Source: Plasmopara viticola
Lineage: Eukaryota > Oomycota > Peronosporomycetes > Peronosporales > Peronosporaceae
Direction of reading: 5' to 3'
NCBI GenBank assembly: GCA_001695595.3
Contig: MBPM02000034.1
Coordinates: 372,001-436,000 of the forward strand
Length of the DNA stretch: 64,000 nt
Shown in pieces: positions 44,816 to 56,262 of this stretch. Each line of letters opens with the position of its first letter. Within the stretch, counting starts at the first letter, position 1. The translations under genes were made by a program, and so were the position numbers. The notes under the pieces were generated by a model. That model was not told where the DNA came from, searched no databases, and saw nothing but the letters and a program-made list of their open reading frames with translations.

Positions 44816-47665
44816 ATGGCGCTGGGCGTGAAGGAAAGTGTGAGCGGCAAGTTGTACCGACTGGAAACAGATGGTGTCGAGGAACGCGTGTGTGGTGGCA
44901 AGGGTGCCGTGTATCTCAGCGGACCAAAGATTGCGCTGCGCTGCTGCGGTAAGACGAGCATCGTAGCCACGCGCCAAGCGAAGCAGAGCGTCTTGCGTCA
45001 AGGCGACGTGCTATTGCTTGGTATACGCGACACTTTTTACGCAAATGGAACATTGACAAAGTATGAAGTAGTGGACACGGATGCAGTGCCGTCCAAGCTG
45101 GCGCTGCACGTGCTGCCTACGCGTGTGCCGAGTATCACCATGAGCTCTGCAGCTTCTGGTAGCTTTAAATACAGAGCGAAGCCAGCATCGACTCCACAAT
45201 TTGTATCGTCATATCTTGCCAGGAGGAGTGAGAGTTCAAGTCGAGCGATACACGAGAAGAAGGATTGTAAAGTCAAACTTACAGGCTCGAGCTTGGCAGA
45301 AGACGCTGACGAAGAAGAGGACGAATTGGCACCGACTACGAGACGACGTGGCAAACGCACGAGGGCAATTATTGAGTCTGACGATGAGACAGAGACGAGC
45401 AGCTTGATGACGCAGGAGCCTTCCGTGTTGTCGCCCCAGGAAGACGATGTATTTGAAAAGGACTTTAAACCGTCGACGTCTGCTGCGACCGACTGGATGG
45501 CCGCATTTGGACGTAACGGGGTTAAGAAAACCAGTTCGATTTCTAATGGTACGATGTCGGGTGGCTGGAAACGAAGGCCAAAGGATAAGGAATATGTTAA
45601 TCGAACGAAATTTGCCACACCCAGAAGAGTCTCATACCATGATGAATTTGACGAATCGGACGAAGACGTGCACTTTTCCCGTTCTCATGATGAAGTTGGA
45701 CAACTACTGAAAGAATGTGAAATGATTGCATCGAAACTGCGGCAGTCAGTGAGGAACTGGTCAGGTAATTCGGCAAAAGCTACAAGCTCCAGTCCATCGA
45801 CGTCGCCTGGAGATGCAACCGATGAAGAGGAGGCGCTTCACATGTCGCTAGCGTCTATCCAAAGCGGGGATCGACGCGTTGTTTCGCAGACGGACATACC
45901 CGATATCTCAGAGACGCTCGAATTAAAGCCATACCAAGTCGTGGGTATTAACTGGCTGTTGTTACTGCACGAGAACAAAGTGTCTGGTGTGCTAGCAGAC
46001 GAAATGGGACTGGGCAAAACTGTGCAAACGATTGCGTTTTTAGCGCTGCTTAAGTCAATGAAGCAGTCGGATAAAAGCAAGGTAGAGCCCCATCTGGTCA
46101 TAGTTCCAGCAAGTGTGCTTGATAATTGGACCCGCGAGTTTGCGTGGATCGCACCAACGCTGCGCATTGTCACGTACCATGGATCGCAAAATTACCGGCG
46201 CGAACTGGAAGACACGCTCAATAGTGACGACATTGATGTGTTGTTGACTACGTACACGTACTTCGAGCGCGACACCTGCCAAGTAGAGCGTGCGTTTTTA
46301 CAAAGCTTCAATTTTGAGTATCTAATTCTGGACGAGGGTCACAGTATCAAGAACTCGAAAACGTCGCGATTTAAACGAATTACAGCACTACGGGTGCGTA
46401 CTCGATTGGTGTTAAGCGGCACTCCGATCCAAAACAAATTGAAGGAATTGCTAACAATGTTGAGTTTCCTAATGCCACGGATGTTTGACCACGGATCGGA
46501 TGAACTTTTAAGCTTTTTCGATGGAAGCGAAGAGAAAAAGTGCGAAAAGGTGCGCAAGATCTTAGCTCCATTCATCCTCCGACGAGAAAAGAAGTATGTC
46601 TTGAGTCAGCTTGTGCCAAAGACCGTAGTTGTTGAGCTACTTAAGGCTGGAGAAGAGCAACGAAAGGCATACACGGACTTACTGGAATCTGTTGTCAGGC
46701 GTCGCGAAGCCCTAGCTGCTTACAAAGCGGCAGTTAAAGAGCGCAAGAAAAAGAAAAGCAAGGATGACAAAGCCGATCGGCAACTTCGTGACTTAATAGA
46801 ACCGTATTCTGCAAAACCTGAAAACGAACCAAGCGTCATGTCCATTTTCACGCAATTGCGGAAGGCTGCCAACCACCCAATGTTGCTTCGTCGACATTTC
46901 GTGTCGGACAAAGTGTTGGACACCATGAGTCGTTGCCTGCATCGAGCTGAGGCGTTCGGGAATCAATGCTCGATAAGTCTCGTCCGTCAAGAGCTCGAGT
47001 CATCTAGTGATTTTGAGCTGCACGACTTGTGTGTACAGTATGCAGCAATTGATGAGCTGCGGCAATTGCAATTACCGACGGAAACCCTTTGTGCGTCAGT
47101 AAAATTCGAGTATTTGCGTACATTGCTGCCGCAACTTCAGAAAGAAGGCCACCGTGTCTTAATTTTCTCGCAATGGACAAAGCTTCTTGACTTGCTCGAG
47201 GTACTGATGGGGTACATGGAATATCAGTATCTGCGATTGGATGGATCTACTGATGTTCAAGATCGGCAAGAACTCATTGATACGTACAATGGCGACGAGA
47301 ATATCTTCGTCTTTTTGCTTTCTACTCGCGCTGGCGGGCTTGGTATCAATTTGACGGCTGCAGACACGGTCATTTTGCATGATTTGGATTTCAACCCGAC
47401 TGCTGACGAACAGGCCTGTGATCGATGCCATCGGATCGGCCAGACGAAGCCAGTGTCTATCTACAAGCTGGTGTCCGAGGGCACGGTTGACGAAGATATT
47501 TACAAACTTGGTGTGTCTAAAACGGAACTTAATCACAAAATATTAGACAAGCTGAATGCCCATAGCGACGGGGTGAAAAAAGTGAAAAAGTCGGATGCAG
47601 TGACCGTCGAAATGTTGTTGGCGTCAGTCATTTCTGACTACAAGAGCGCGCAATTAGGCACGTAA
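44816..47665 (+). CDS. SMARCAD1: SMARCAD1/Fun30-type SNF2 chromatin remodelling ATPase
   Basis: 949 aa from the first in-frame ATG at 44816; the frame is open back to a stop near 44747, so an upstream exon cannot be excluded. The N-terminal 120 residues are of unknown type; an acidic, Ser-rich linker follows. The SNF2 ATPase starts at LKPYQVVGINWLLLL with ADEMGLGKTVQT (motif I, about residue 395), ILDEGHSIKN (motif II, about 505) and LSGTPIQN (motif III). The DEGH rather than DEAH box, together with NEDPEIF-like NGDENIFVFLLSTRAGGLGI and HDLDFNP, points to the SMARCAD1/Fun30/Etl1 subfamily. The helicase C domain (about 775-895) ends with DRCHRIGQTK. No CUE domain is evident. Family role: ATP-dependent nucleosome remodelling in heterochromatin maintenance and DNA end resection, in the nucleus. 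Confidence 0.9.
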   Translation: MALGVKESVSGKLYRLETDGVEERVCGGKGAVYLSGPKIALRCCGKTSIVATRQAKQSVLRQGDVLLLGIRDTFYANGTLTKYEVVDTDAVPSKLALHVLPTRVPSITMSSAASGSFKYRAKPASTPQFVSSYLARRSESSSRAIHEKKDCKVKLTGSSLAEDADEEEDELAPTTRRRGKRTRAIIESDDETETSSLMTQEPSVLSPQEDDVFEKDFKPSTSAATDWMAAFGRNGVKKTSSISNGTMSGGWKRRPKDKEYVNRTKFATPRRVSYHDEFDESDEDVHFSRSHDEVGQLLKECEMIASKLRQSVRNWSGNSAKATSSSPSTSPGDATDEEEALHMSLASIQSGDRRVVSQTDIPDISETLELKPYQVVGINWLLLLHENKVSGVLADEMGLGKTVQTIAFLALLKSMKQSDKSKVEPHLVIVPASVLDNWTREFAWIAPTLRIVTYHGSQNYRRELEDTLNSDDIDVLLTTYTYFERDTCQVERAFLQSFNFEYLILDEGHSIKNSKTSRFKRITALRVRTRLVLSGTPIQNKLKELLTMLSFLMPRMFDHGSDELLSFFDGSEEKKCEKVRKILAPFILRREKKYVLSQLVPKTVVVELLKAGEEQRKAYTDLLESVVRRREALAAYKAAVKERKKKKSKDDKADRQLRDLIEPYSAKPENEPSVMSIFTQLRKAANHPMLLRRHFVSDKVLDTMSRCLHRAEAFGNQCSISLVRQELESSSDFELHDLCVQYAAIDELRQLQLPTETLCASVKFEYLRTLLPQLQKEGHRVLIFSQWTKLLDLLEVLMGYMEYQYLRLDGSTDVQDRQELIDTYNGDENIFVFLLSTRAGGLGINLTAADTVILHDLDFNPTADEQACDRCHRIGQTKPVSIYKLVSEGTVDEDIYKLGVSKTELNHKILDKLNAHSDGVKKVKKSDAVTVEMLLASVISDYKSAQLGT

Positions 47666-47959
47666 CAAGGCTCAATTCGACAAACAGAGAGATTCGCTTA
47701 TACATGCGTGGCTGGAGATAAAGTATTACTCGGTCACTTTGCACACCTTGGCAAAAGTTAATAGATAGGTAAAGTCTATGGTACGTCTTTACTGTTCCTT
47801 TTGTCACCAAACTGTTCATATAAGAAATCAGTGACAAAGCGTCAGTAAGTAATAAAAGAGTGTGTCCTGTTCTAAGCTCCCTTACCAAGCGACTGGCAGT
47901 ATTTGAGCTATCCCGATCGGAATTCCGGGAATTGGGCACAAACTAATATCATCACAATG

Positions 47960-50762
47960 TTAGCTATTACCTTCCACAGTGACCAAATTGACAACACGTA
48001 CAATGCTGTTGCTCTCGCGGCGCGCCATTTCCTCTTCAGATTCCTCGCTTAATGAAGTAAAAGGAGGGGAGTTCAAAATTCTTCGAGGCATTTCATCGCT
48101 GTACGCGTCATCATAGTCGTAGTCATCGTCTTCGTCGTCGTCCAAATCGTAATTTGGTCCCAATCGATGACTCAAAACCTCTGTAGTCTGTCGAATTTGC
48201 TCAAGCATAGCCGTAATCTCAGCCAAGGCTGCCGGGAGCATATCCAAAGGTAAATCGGTACGTCCATAGTCAAGTGATCGGCGATGTCCATTCGTCGCGG
48301 CTGAAGTTGATCCCTTTCTGGAAAATCCCGAATTTGCGCGATGCGCTGTCAGTACCATCCGCTTAAAAGACAAATTGTGGGCACTAGAGGAATTAACTGA
48401 ACTCGATATCTGCGCCAAGTCACGAGTGCTGTCTCCACCGTACGACAAATCGTGAGGCGTTTCTACTCGTACCTCTTCATGTTTATGTGGACGAATGCGA
48501 CTTTGTCGAGTATTCACAACACGAGACAGACGACGCACAGGCTTTGATGCACGGTCAGCAATATCTTTGAGTTTGTCCCCTAGTTTCTTAGCGCGATAAA
48601 TGGTTCGTAATGACACGGACATTCGCCTCTGCTTGAGCGATTTCTCCACGACCATAGTGAGTTGATCGTGCACCTTTGCTTTCTCAATCGGAGACTGAAT
48701 ATTCATGTTATCAAGCTGTCGTTTGATCACAGTTCGTTTCATGCGCTCTCCGAATTCGGGGTGCTCTGCCGCAATTTCATTAAACGCGTGCTTGCTTAAT
48801 ACATTGAGGTCGCAAATGTTGACGGCTCGCACAGTGTTGGTCCGACGCACGTCAATGACAAGTGCTGTCTCCCCAAAAAAGTTTCCGTCTTGCAAATAAA
48901 TTCGCTTCTCTGAGTTCTCTGGGTCTGAAATCAAAATTTCCACAACGCCTTTGCGAACAATGAACATTTCTCTGCCAATGTCATCACAATATATAATTGT
49001 GTCGCCTGGCAAATACACTGCTGTTTCTAAAGCGAGACATACTTTGCCCAAAAACCGCGAGTCCGAACCCGCAAAAAATGGTACGGTCTTAAGCAAATCC
49101 TTGTACAAATGCAACGCAATCGTCGTTTTGAGCGGCTTAGAGATACCGGCTTGATTCAGTAGCATCATGTCGGAATACGCACGTTGCTGTAAGAACAAAG
49201 AGAGGTTATAAAATGTAGACATATATAACAAAGGTACCTACGTTGATCCACAGATAATCGTAATTTCTCCGAACGCGGTGTTGCAGCTCCTCCGGTAGCT
49301 CGTAGTACTTCATTTCAGTTTTAATCATATCCATCCGGTTCCTAAATTGAGCTTTTTGCTGGTCCCAGCTCATTAAGAGTGCAAGGATGTTGCCAAAAAG
49401 AAAGGATGAAAATATAGTTCCCACCATAAACACTGCGAGACTCATGTAGTAAAGCTCGATGGTCGCGTCTACCTCGGGATTTTTCAACTTTGCAATGCTT
49501 GCATATCGCGTGCTTTCGCTGATTCCCAAAAACATAAGCATGATGGTATAGACACATTGAACGTATATAGGCGCAAACTATGTCGGAAAACATATAAGGA
49601 TTACTTGAAAATCCCAAACAACCACACTTTAAAGCAGATGTTCCAAGAAACGAACCTCATCTTCGGTGCAAATCACTTCACCGCGAGAATTTGTGCATTC
49701 GTTAAACAAAATCGCCCATAAGCAGGCAAAAAGATGCAACCCCATGGCCAGAGCCAGGAAACTGACGATGAGATTGTAATACTTCGCGTACTCGCGAAGA
49801 TATTTCAGTAACCGTCCAATTCGTAGCAGCTTTGGGATCTTCTGAAGCTTGACAATTTTAAGCGATTTACCCGAAGATTGCACGAAAAGCACCAAGGGAA
49901 AGTTGGAGACAAGGTCAACAACAAACCAAGAATTGAGGTACTTGCGCGCTACTCTCTTGGGATCCATAACCACTTCACCATTCGAAACGATACCCGTTCG
50001 CAGTGTCATCACCATGTCTATTGCAGCCAGCACAACTTGATAATAAAAAACATTATAATAGTTCTATATCACACAAGTGCCTACCTGTGATGAAATAGAC
50101 ATCAATAAACGTGTTCATGCCATTCAAATTACTCCAATCAACAAACTGGAAGCCGACGATGAGCGGAATCTATGAAATGCAGCCATTTCTTCAGCAGACA
50201 ATCAGATAATCATCAAATTATCTATACTTACCATCACGCAGACATAAATGACCAGACACACGGTTGTAATTTCCCATGCTCTGCGCAGATTCGAGTTCGG
50301 ATGGATCATGAAACGGCTGGTATTGAGTTTCCGATCGTGATAAATATCGATCGAATGTGCGTTCATGGACTTTGTAAGCACTGCCAGTCTGCCAACTACC
50401 TTCCACGTGTGACCTTTGTTAGTCTTCATAGTATCTGCTGCTTCGTTCGCATTTATCACTGAATCGTCGTCTTGCCACACATCATTTTGACTTGCAGCAT
50501 TCAATTGCACGCCGTTTTCATCGCCCTCATAAGGAGGTAATTGAGCTTTGGATTGCGAATGTTCGGAATCGTTACTCAAATCAAGTGTTGCAGTTGGAAA
50601 CGTGACCTGGGCATTATCGAGTGAAATTATTGGCGATACGAGTTTCGCCAAAAGTGCTGTTTCTTGCTCGGGTGAAAGGTTTGCTTCGTCATCTTGAGTT
50701 GTCCTTGACATTGTCTCATCCACTGGTATTACACGACTACACACGCTCAAATCGCTTGACAT
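47960..50762 (-). CDS. voltage-gated-like channel with cyclic-nucleotide-binding domain, 5 exons
   Basis: Exons are 50762-50232, 50169-50085, 50035-49656, 49577-49242 and 49186-47960, with introns of 62, 49, 78 and 55 nt, all in frame, giving 852 aa. A disordered acidic N-terminus is followed by six hydrophobic segments: S1 (about 163-185), S2 in YFITVVLAAIDMV, S3 in WFVVDLVSNFPLVLFV, a basic S4 (KIVKLQKIPKLLRIGRLLK), S5 (LIVSFLALAMGLHLFACLW) and S6 (VGTIFSSFLFGNILALLMS). A C-linker comes next, then a cNMP-binding domain (about 481-585) with FFGETALV and RRTNTV, the phosphate-binding cassette. The pore loop reads YTIMLMFLGISES where CNG/HCN/EAG channels carry T-V-G-Y-G-D, so selectivity is not predictable. 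The C-terminus is Ser-rich with an Asp/Tyr run. Likely a plasma- or flagellar-membrane channel gated by cAMP or cGMP. Confidence 0.85.
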
Positions 50763-50970
50763 ACTACCAACGTTGCACTATAGTGCTGCCAGAGTAAGTT
50801 GAATGACGGTCAAGTACTTGAACGGTCACCCTCTCTTGTAACTTCAGCAGATATAAATTTTCTACTTCTAAATTTATTCGCTACGTTGCTCAGTCGACTC
50901 GTGATAAAGTGACAGAGATTTTTATACTTAAAGAAAAAGATTTGTGCTAAGTAACCTATAAGTTGAGTAT

Positions 50971-52560
50971 CTACAGCAAACATTCAAACCACTTGACGGG
51001 CTTCTTCGCAGAATTGAAGAGGCCGTCTCCGTAGTAGAATGTAGTGTCGGCATGATTGAGGTGTGTCACGTAAAATTGGTCTGTGTAATGAGTGCCAAAC
51101 TTATTTCGTGGAAAACCTCCAGCACAGCTCTGAAACTCGACCAAGCCATCATTTTCGTCTGACTGATGAGGGAGCGCAGCTCCAAGCAGCCAGTACTTGG
51201 GCTGATAGAGTGAAAAGAGACCGCTGTACGAGCTGCTGCAAACAGCTGCGTGGACGCGAGTTCGATAGACTTGTTGAGCAGCCCTATAATCGCCAATCAT
51301 TCTTGAAGAAACCGTCTTTCCGCCTTCATACACTAGTGACTTTGCAGAGGCAAGCACAGGACATTGGCCTGTGGCGTTTCCAATATATTCCATTAGCACA
51401 GAGTGTTTACCGTCACAACTCTCTAGCGCATAGTCTGAGCCCATACTTCCAGCCATGGGAGCACTCATAGCGATCCACGAGCTGCTGCTTGCTAAAGAGC
51501 ACATTCCATTTGCGATGGCACCTGCAAACATGAGGCCGCCCATTGAGTGCGTAATGACAATCGTGTCTGCAATCTCGTTTGATAAACCTGAGCTACTCAT
51601 GTTTGTTGCAAGGTCGCACAGGATGTGCTGTTGGGTGGTATTATCCCAGCCAGTGTCCATCGAATTCCAGATCATGTACTTGAAGTATGTGCAGCACGGA
51701 GCGTGGTCAGTCATATTGCCCCAATACATGTCAAATGAATCCTGCAACTCTTTTTCCTCAAAGTCGATACCAAGACCGTGAATGAAGAGACACGGACGTG
51801 GCTTTGACTTGCACGAGCATGTTGTGTTAGTAATATTGAGATCAAAGTAATTGAAGCCGCGCGACTCGGCGTCGGGGACCACACCTCCCGTGAGCAAAGC
51901 AATTGCCGTCTCACTCACCGCCGTGGCATTCACAGCCACTTTACACTCCCTCAAGTCAACGTGTGGCGCTTGGATTTGAATTCGATGCTTCAAATACGTG
52001 ACTACAATCTCCAAATCACTGCCGTAAACCTGGAAACCTGAAGAACTAGACGCACAAAGCGCCAGATCGAGACCATCAAGCTTGGTCATAAGGAGCTTTC
52101 CTTGCAAACACTCGATTTGTGCGCTATTCATAGTGGCTTTTGCGATCTGAGTGACGTCGTTGAGTGATGCCAGTATGTCCATGAAAGGAGGTAAAGCCCT
52201 AGGTTCGATACATTTAGACGTTGCTTGAGTCTGTGTAGTTGTTGTCGAGAAAGCAATGCCGTCGAGTAGCGTGTACCGTACGCGAGTCATGCCTTCGATG
52301 AGGTCTATGTAACCGTCATACTTGACGCTGAGACCATCCCTCGCAACGTTAGGATTAGCAAGCACGGTAAACTCAGAGTGACCGTGAAATTGCATCGACA
52401 TGCGCTTTAACTTAAAGTGGAGCTTTAAAGACGGCCAATCGTTTGTACGGCGGTGACCATGAACGGATCCAATGGTCGGTTGACATCTAGAAGTTGTTGG
52501 CCATGTAAACGCAATGCAGACGACTATAACGCACTGAAAAAGGTGCGCGGATGGCTGCAT
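50971..52560 (-). CDS. secreted alpha/beta-hydrolase (lipase/esterase-like)
   Basis: 529 aa, no intron, ATG at 52560. Residues 1-26 are a signal peptide (hydrophobic CVIVVCIAFTW). The N-terminal half has no recognised domain. The catalytic half shows an oxyanion-type LFIHGLG (about 258-264), the nucleophile elbow THSMGG with Ser339, and plausible acid and base residues Asp471 (DENDGLVE) and His503 (LNHADT). Many cysteines and N-x-S/T sites (NITNTT, NMTD, NATG) agree with secretion. The substrate cannot be told; a lipase, acyltransferase or peptide esterase are all possible. It lies 208 bp downstream of the channel gene's start, in the same orientation. Expression at the host or environment interface is an inference. 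Confidence 0.68.
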   Translation of the reverse strand: MQPSAHLFQCVIVVCIAFTWPTTSRCQPTIGSVHGHRRTNDWPSLKLHFKLKRMSMQFHGHSEFTVLANPNVARDGLSVKYDGYIDLIEGMTRVRYTLLDGIAFSTTTTQTQATSKCIEPRALPPFMDILASLNDVTQIAKATMNSAQIECLQGKLLMTKLDGLDLALCASSSSGFQVYGSDLEIVVTYLKHRIQIQAPHVDLRECKVAVNATAVSETAIALLTGGVVPDAESRGFNYFDLNITNTTCSCKSKPRPCLFIHGLGIDFEEKELQDSFDMYWGNMTDHAPCCTYFKYMIWNSMDTGWDNTTQQHILCDLATNMSSSGLSNEIADTIVITHSMGGLMFAGAIANGMCSLASSSSWIAMSAPMAGSMGSDYALESCDGKHSVLMEYIGNATGQCPVLASAKSLVYEGGKTVSSRMIGDYRAAQQVYRTRVHAAVCSSSYSGLFSLYQPKYWLLGAALPHQSDENDGLVEFQSCAGGFPRNKFGTHYTDQFYVTHLNHADTTFYYGDGLFNSAKKPVKWFECLL

Positions 52561-55500
52561 TTACTAAGCGTTAAATGCTTGGTAACCAATGAGTAAGCAG
52601 ATCGTGAACTGTTCTTTGTCTAAGCTTTGTTGATAAGGTGTACATCTGATCCGACACGAAGAGTACGGTTTAACCAATACGTTTTAACATGATGCGAAAG
52701 AATACTAAATAGAAAGCTAAAAAGTCGATTTAGAATTTTTGAAAGCGTGCTATATTGTGTGTTTCTGGGTGATGTTGATCTTAGATTCGTTTAAATTAAG
52801 TGTACGCCAACTTAAATACCTAGACAGCTTTCTGTTGGCTATGTCGCCCTAGCGTATAAAATAGGTATGATATGAGTAAAATACAAAATGGGTGGAGTCA
52901 TACTCGTGCGCTGATGCATTTGCACTCAAGCAAAGCACTTTGTCGATGCACGATTAAGCAACATCTTGTTCAGTGCATTGTCACAAGCCAATAGACATGA
53001 CCTCACCGATTCATGTCTTTGCCCTCAACATGCGCGAAAGCATGACTCGGTATCAGTTCATCCGATCCGAGCCTTTTTCGCTCAATAAGGATTTTGCCCA
53101 AGTTTCTCGCGAAGATCAGTTCATACGCTAGGCTTTAGCACTACTTATCCATATTTACATGCCGGATAGTATTGACGCTGTCGCATGTCTAGCCTTCGAT
53201 ACAAAGGCTTGTATTACGATGGCTGCTGTGGTCGCGATAGATTGTCACAATATCTGCTTCGACGGCAGGAAGCCCGCGCTTGTATACCGCGCGCCAGCAT
53301 CCAAGCTGACTCAGCATGGACTGGCTAGCTGGAACAGTCCATCTCCGCGCTATCAGTAATAAATCCAGACTTCATAATGGTTGGCTTTTACGTGAGCGCG
53401 CAGCGCATGACCGTCATTTGATCGATTTTCTGATAGTTTGTGCGTGTTTGAGCATGTGCTCTGCGCCTCGACTATTGGATGACGAAAGGGCTGGGTATGG
53501 TTTTCCACACACCCCGCGATTAAATACGAGTTTTCGCTCGTGTTCGACTGAGATCTTTCTAGTGCTAACAGAGTAGCGGATCATAGACCCCCGTAAGCAG
53601 AACAACGTTCTTTTTTGCTTGTGGTCGGGCAAAGCAAAATTTGCACTCAAGTTAAGTTAATATCAACATTTTAGACATCGCTTAGTATGGCATCTCATCG
53701 TGTGCTTCCGAAAACGCTCTACTACAGTTCCGTCGTCCAGTAAATGCCACGTTATTTTAAACGGCTTTGGCTTACTCAAATGCGATAAGACTCGGCGAAA
53801 GGCTCAGTTTTGATTAGAGAAGGGGCGATTGCATCGTACACATACCGTATGTCAAAGTCGCTCGGTTTTCATCCACTGCTGCTGGTAAGATGCACTTCAC
53901 GAAGCATTCATGTTTCTTTGCATGCGGCTTTTGGTGCGAAAAATAAAACAAGCTTGTATGATCCTTTCGAAAGTTAATGCGTCCCTTGCAGCATTCACTA
54001 AAGGCGATAGTGCGGCTATATCTGCTTGTCGAACTCGGCCTTAAACACGCTGAGCATTTGCCAAAGAATTTTTAACGACCCTTAATCCATACGGAAGCCA
54101 AGTTGCAACGCTCTTCCGCAAGTTCATTAACATTAAACGCAGTTCCTAGACCACTACACCCGGGACCAGATCAGAATCACGCCTTTTTTGAAGGCCATCG
54201 TCGGGTAAATCAGATTCGCAAATGCATTTTTTACATTCTAGCCTAATGTACTGAAGAAAGCCACGAGCGGGATGGTGCATTGGACATGTATTTAAAAGGC
54301 GCTGATAAGCTTTCCGACGTTACGATTGTAGCTCAGGTACCAAACCCGCGAGCAGACGTTGCACTATGTCCGGCAAGGTATTTTTGATGCATGGCTTCGT
54401 GACATAACAAGCCATTCCCTAAAATACTTTCAACAGTCAATGATATGTCTTTTATACGCATCAAGGTTCAGTAAAAGCCGGTTAAAAATCATTCATCATA
54501 TATTTGGTGCTGCCGGATATTGCATTCGCCTGAGATACAGGTCTAATTCGATAGCGCCGACTCGGCGCTTCGTGGAAACTGATCTTTTAAACGCTTGAGC
54601 AATAGATGCTGATCGTAGTACTTGAGCGTGACCCATTGCGGCAAAGCTTATGCTGATTCGATATGTGTGTGTAAATTGACCTACAGAACCATCACCACAA
54701 TGATGAAATTATCGGAAGCAATCCACTCATTCTTGATGAGATCGCAACAAACAACGTAAGTCGGAGTCAGATAGAGCTTAGGGATGGTGCTTTAAACTTA
54801 AGCACTTGCAACAATTGCAAGTCCAGATGGTTACGGTTTAGCATTCAAATAAACAGATTTTCCAATTGCCGGTATTGATCGAGAATTTCGTGCCAAAGCA
54901 GAAAGAGTGAACGACCGCCACTATATGGTCCAGTAGCAGGCCTCGTTCAAGTTTCGCCAGTAAAGGTAAGCGTAATATAAGTAGCGTCAAATCGAAAGTA
55001 GCAGCACATTTTCGCGAATATTCGATCATAGCCCAGGTACGTAACTTTGCCAACTTTGGATGCCAATCTTGAGTAAAATCACCAACCGTTCGGCTTGTGC
55101 CCTGATGTGATGTTTACCTTTAAGGCTTTTGTCTGTCGTCGAATTCAGCAGATTCAATAGCTCCATATAGGTGTGAATCCATGTGCTTCTCGTTGTAAAA
55201 TTATGCAGGGATTGATCCGTCGGGGAATTTAAAGATAAATTTTGTCCTGTTCGTCGAACTCTTCAGTTCCTCGTCTATGTAGCCACCCTCATTCTCATTA
55301 AGCGTCTCGCCCTTCCGCTTTCGAATCTTTGAATCTAGCCACGCGCCGACCGTTGTCATCGCCAGAAATATTTACAGCCTGTTTGCATTGACATTTGGCC
55401 TCTCCTTCTTAATCGCCATCTTCCTTTTTCAAACGATGTCAGAAATCACGGCTTCAAGCGCAGGTGCGAAACGTCTATTTGCTAAGTACAAATTCTTGAG

Positions 55501-56262
55501 CAGCCATACTTTGAGAAGAATAAACTTTTGCGTGAAAGCGATAGCAAAAGCACTTCCGACCAACGATGAATGACCCTTTGAACCTATTCGCGTCGGCAAA
55601 TTACGGACTATGGATTCCAACCTTCTTTGGCATGTAAGCTTTTGTTAATATTGCCGTGCACGGAATGTAAAATAGATGTTTTTCGCACCGAGGAATCCCT
55701 AGCGATATGGTAGTCGTAAAGCTCTAAACCTATTCGTCCTTTCTAAAGGTGGGCAGCGACTCAGTTTCGAACGAACTCTTCGAAGTACCAGATCATCAGC
55801 GTCCGAACGCATCCATTCCAAGTGGACTCCATGCCACACTTGTTAGAGAACCGTTACAAGTCGAAAGGTGACGCTTTCGCTTGAGCTGCAGCTTGGCAAT
55901 GCAACGAATTTGTGAACGATTGTATGTTAAATTAAATTAATATACAAAGATTTTGCATTCCACACCCCTTCATCTTGGACGCCTTTGCTATCATGACAGA
56001 ACCTTTTCGCAGGAGAGATCAAATGTTTGTCCTCTTCGAAAACAACCAGAACTGTAATGGCATCATCGGCTGCGATACTGCCCAGACGTTTGCAAAGGTC
56101 CAATTCTTCTTGTTACTACAACGCCAGCTGCTGGCGCTACTCGTCCCGGAGCTTTCAGCAGTGATAACAGAAATGTTTGGACTTCGTACTGATAGACCTT
56201 GAGCGTCGTCCACAACATAATGGTAGTTAGAGAACAACTGTCAAGACTTTCTCGCAGCATCA
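52561..56262. other. 3.7-kb gene-free interval
   Basis: Only scattered ORFs of 60-90 codons on both strands, overlapping each other, with no domain, no splice-compatible chain and no homology that I recognise. No long terminal repeats, inverted termini, tRNA-like folds or simple arrays were noticed. It is the longest non-coding stretch in an otherwise compact window and could hold decayed mobile DNA, a non-coding RNA, or distal regulatory sequence of the hydrolase gene. Confidence 0.55.

Noticed and set aside
44341..44952. Overlapping ORFs on both strands before the SMARCAD1-like gene
   Set aside because: No recognisable domain, and the forward one runs into the remodeller's coding sequence in another frame.
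52561..56262. Small ORFs as effector candidates
   Set aside because: None combines a convincing signal peptide with a host-translocation motif; lengths are as expected by chance.
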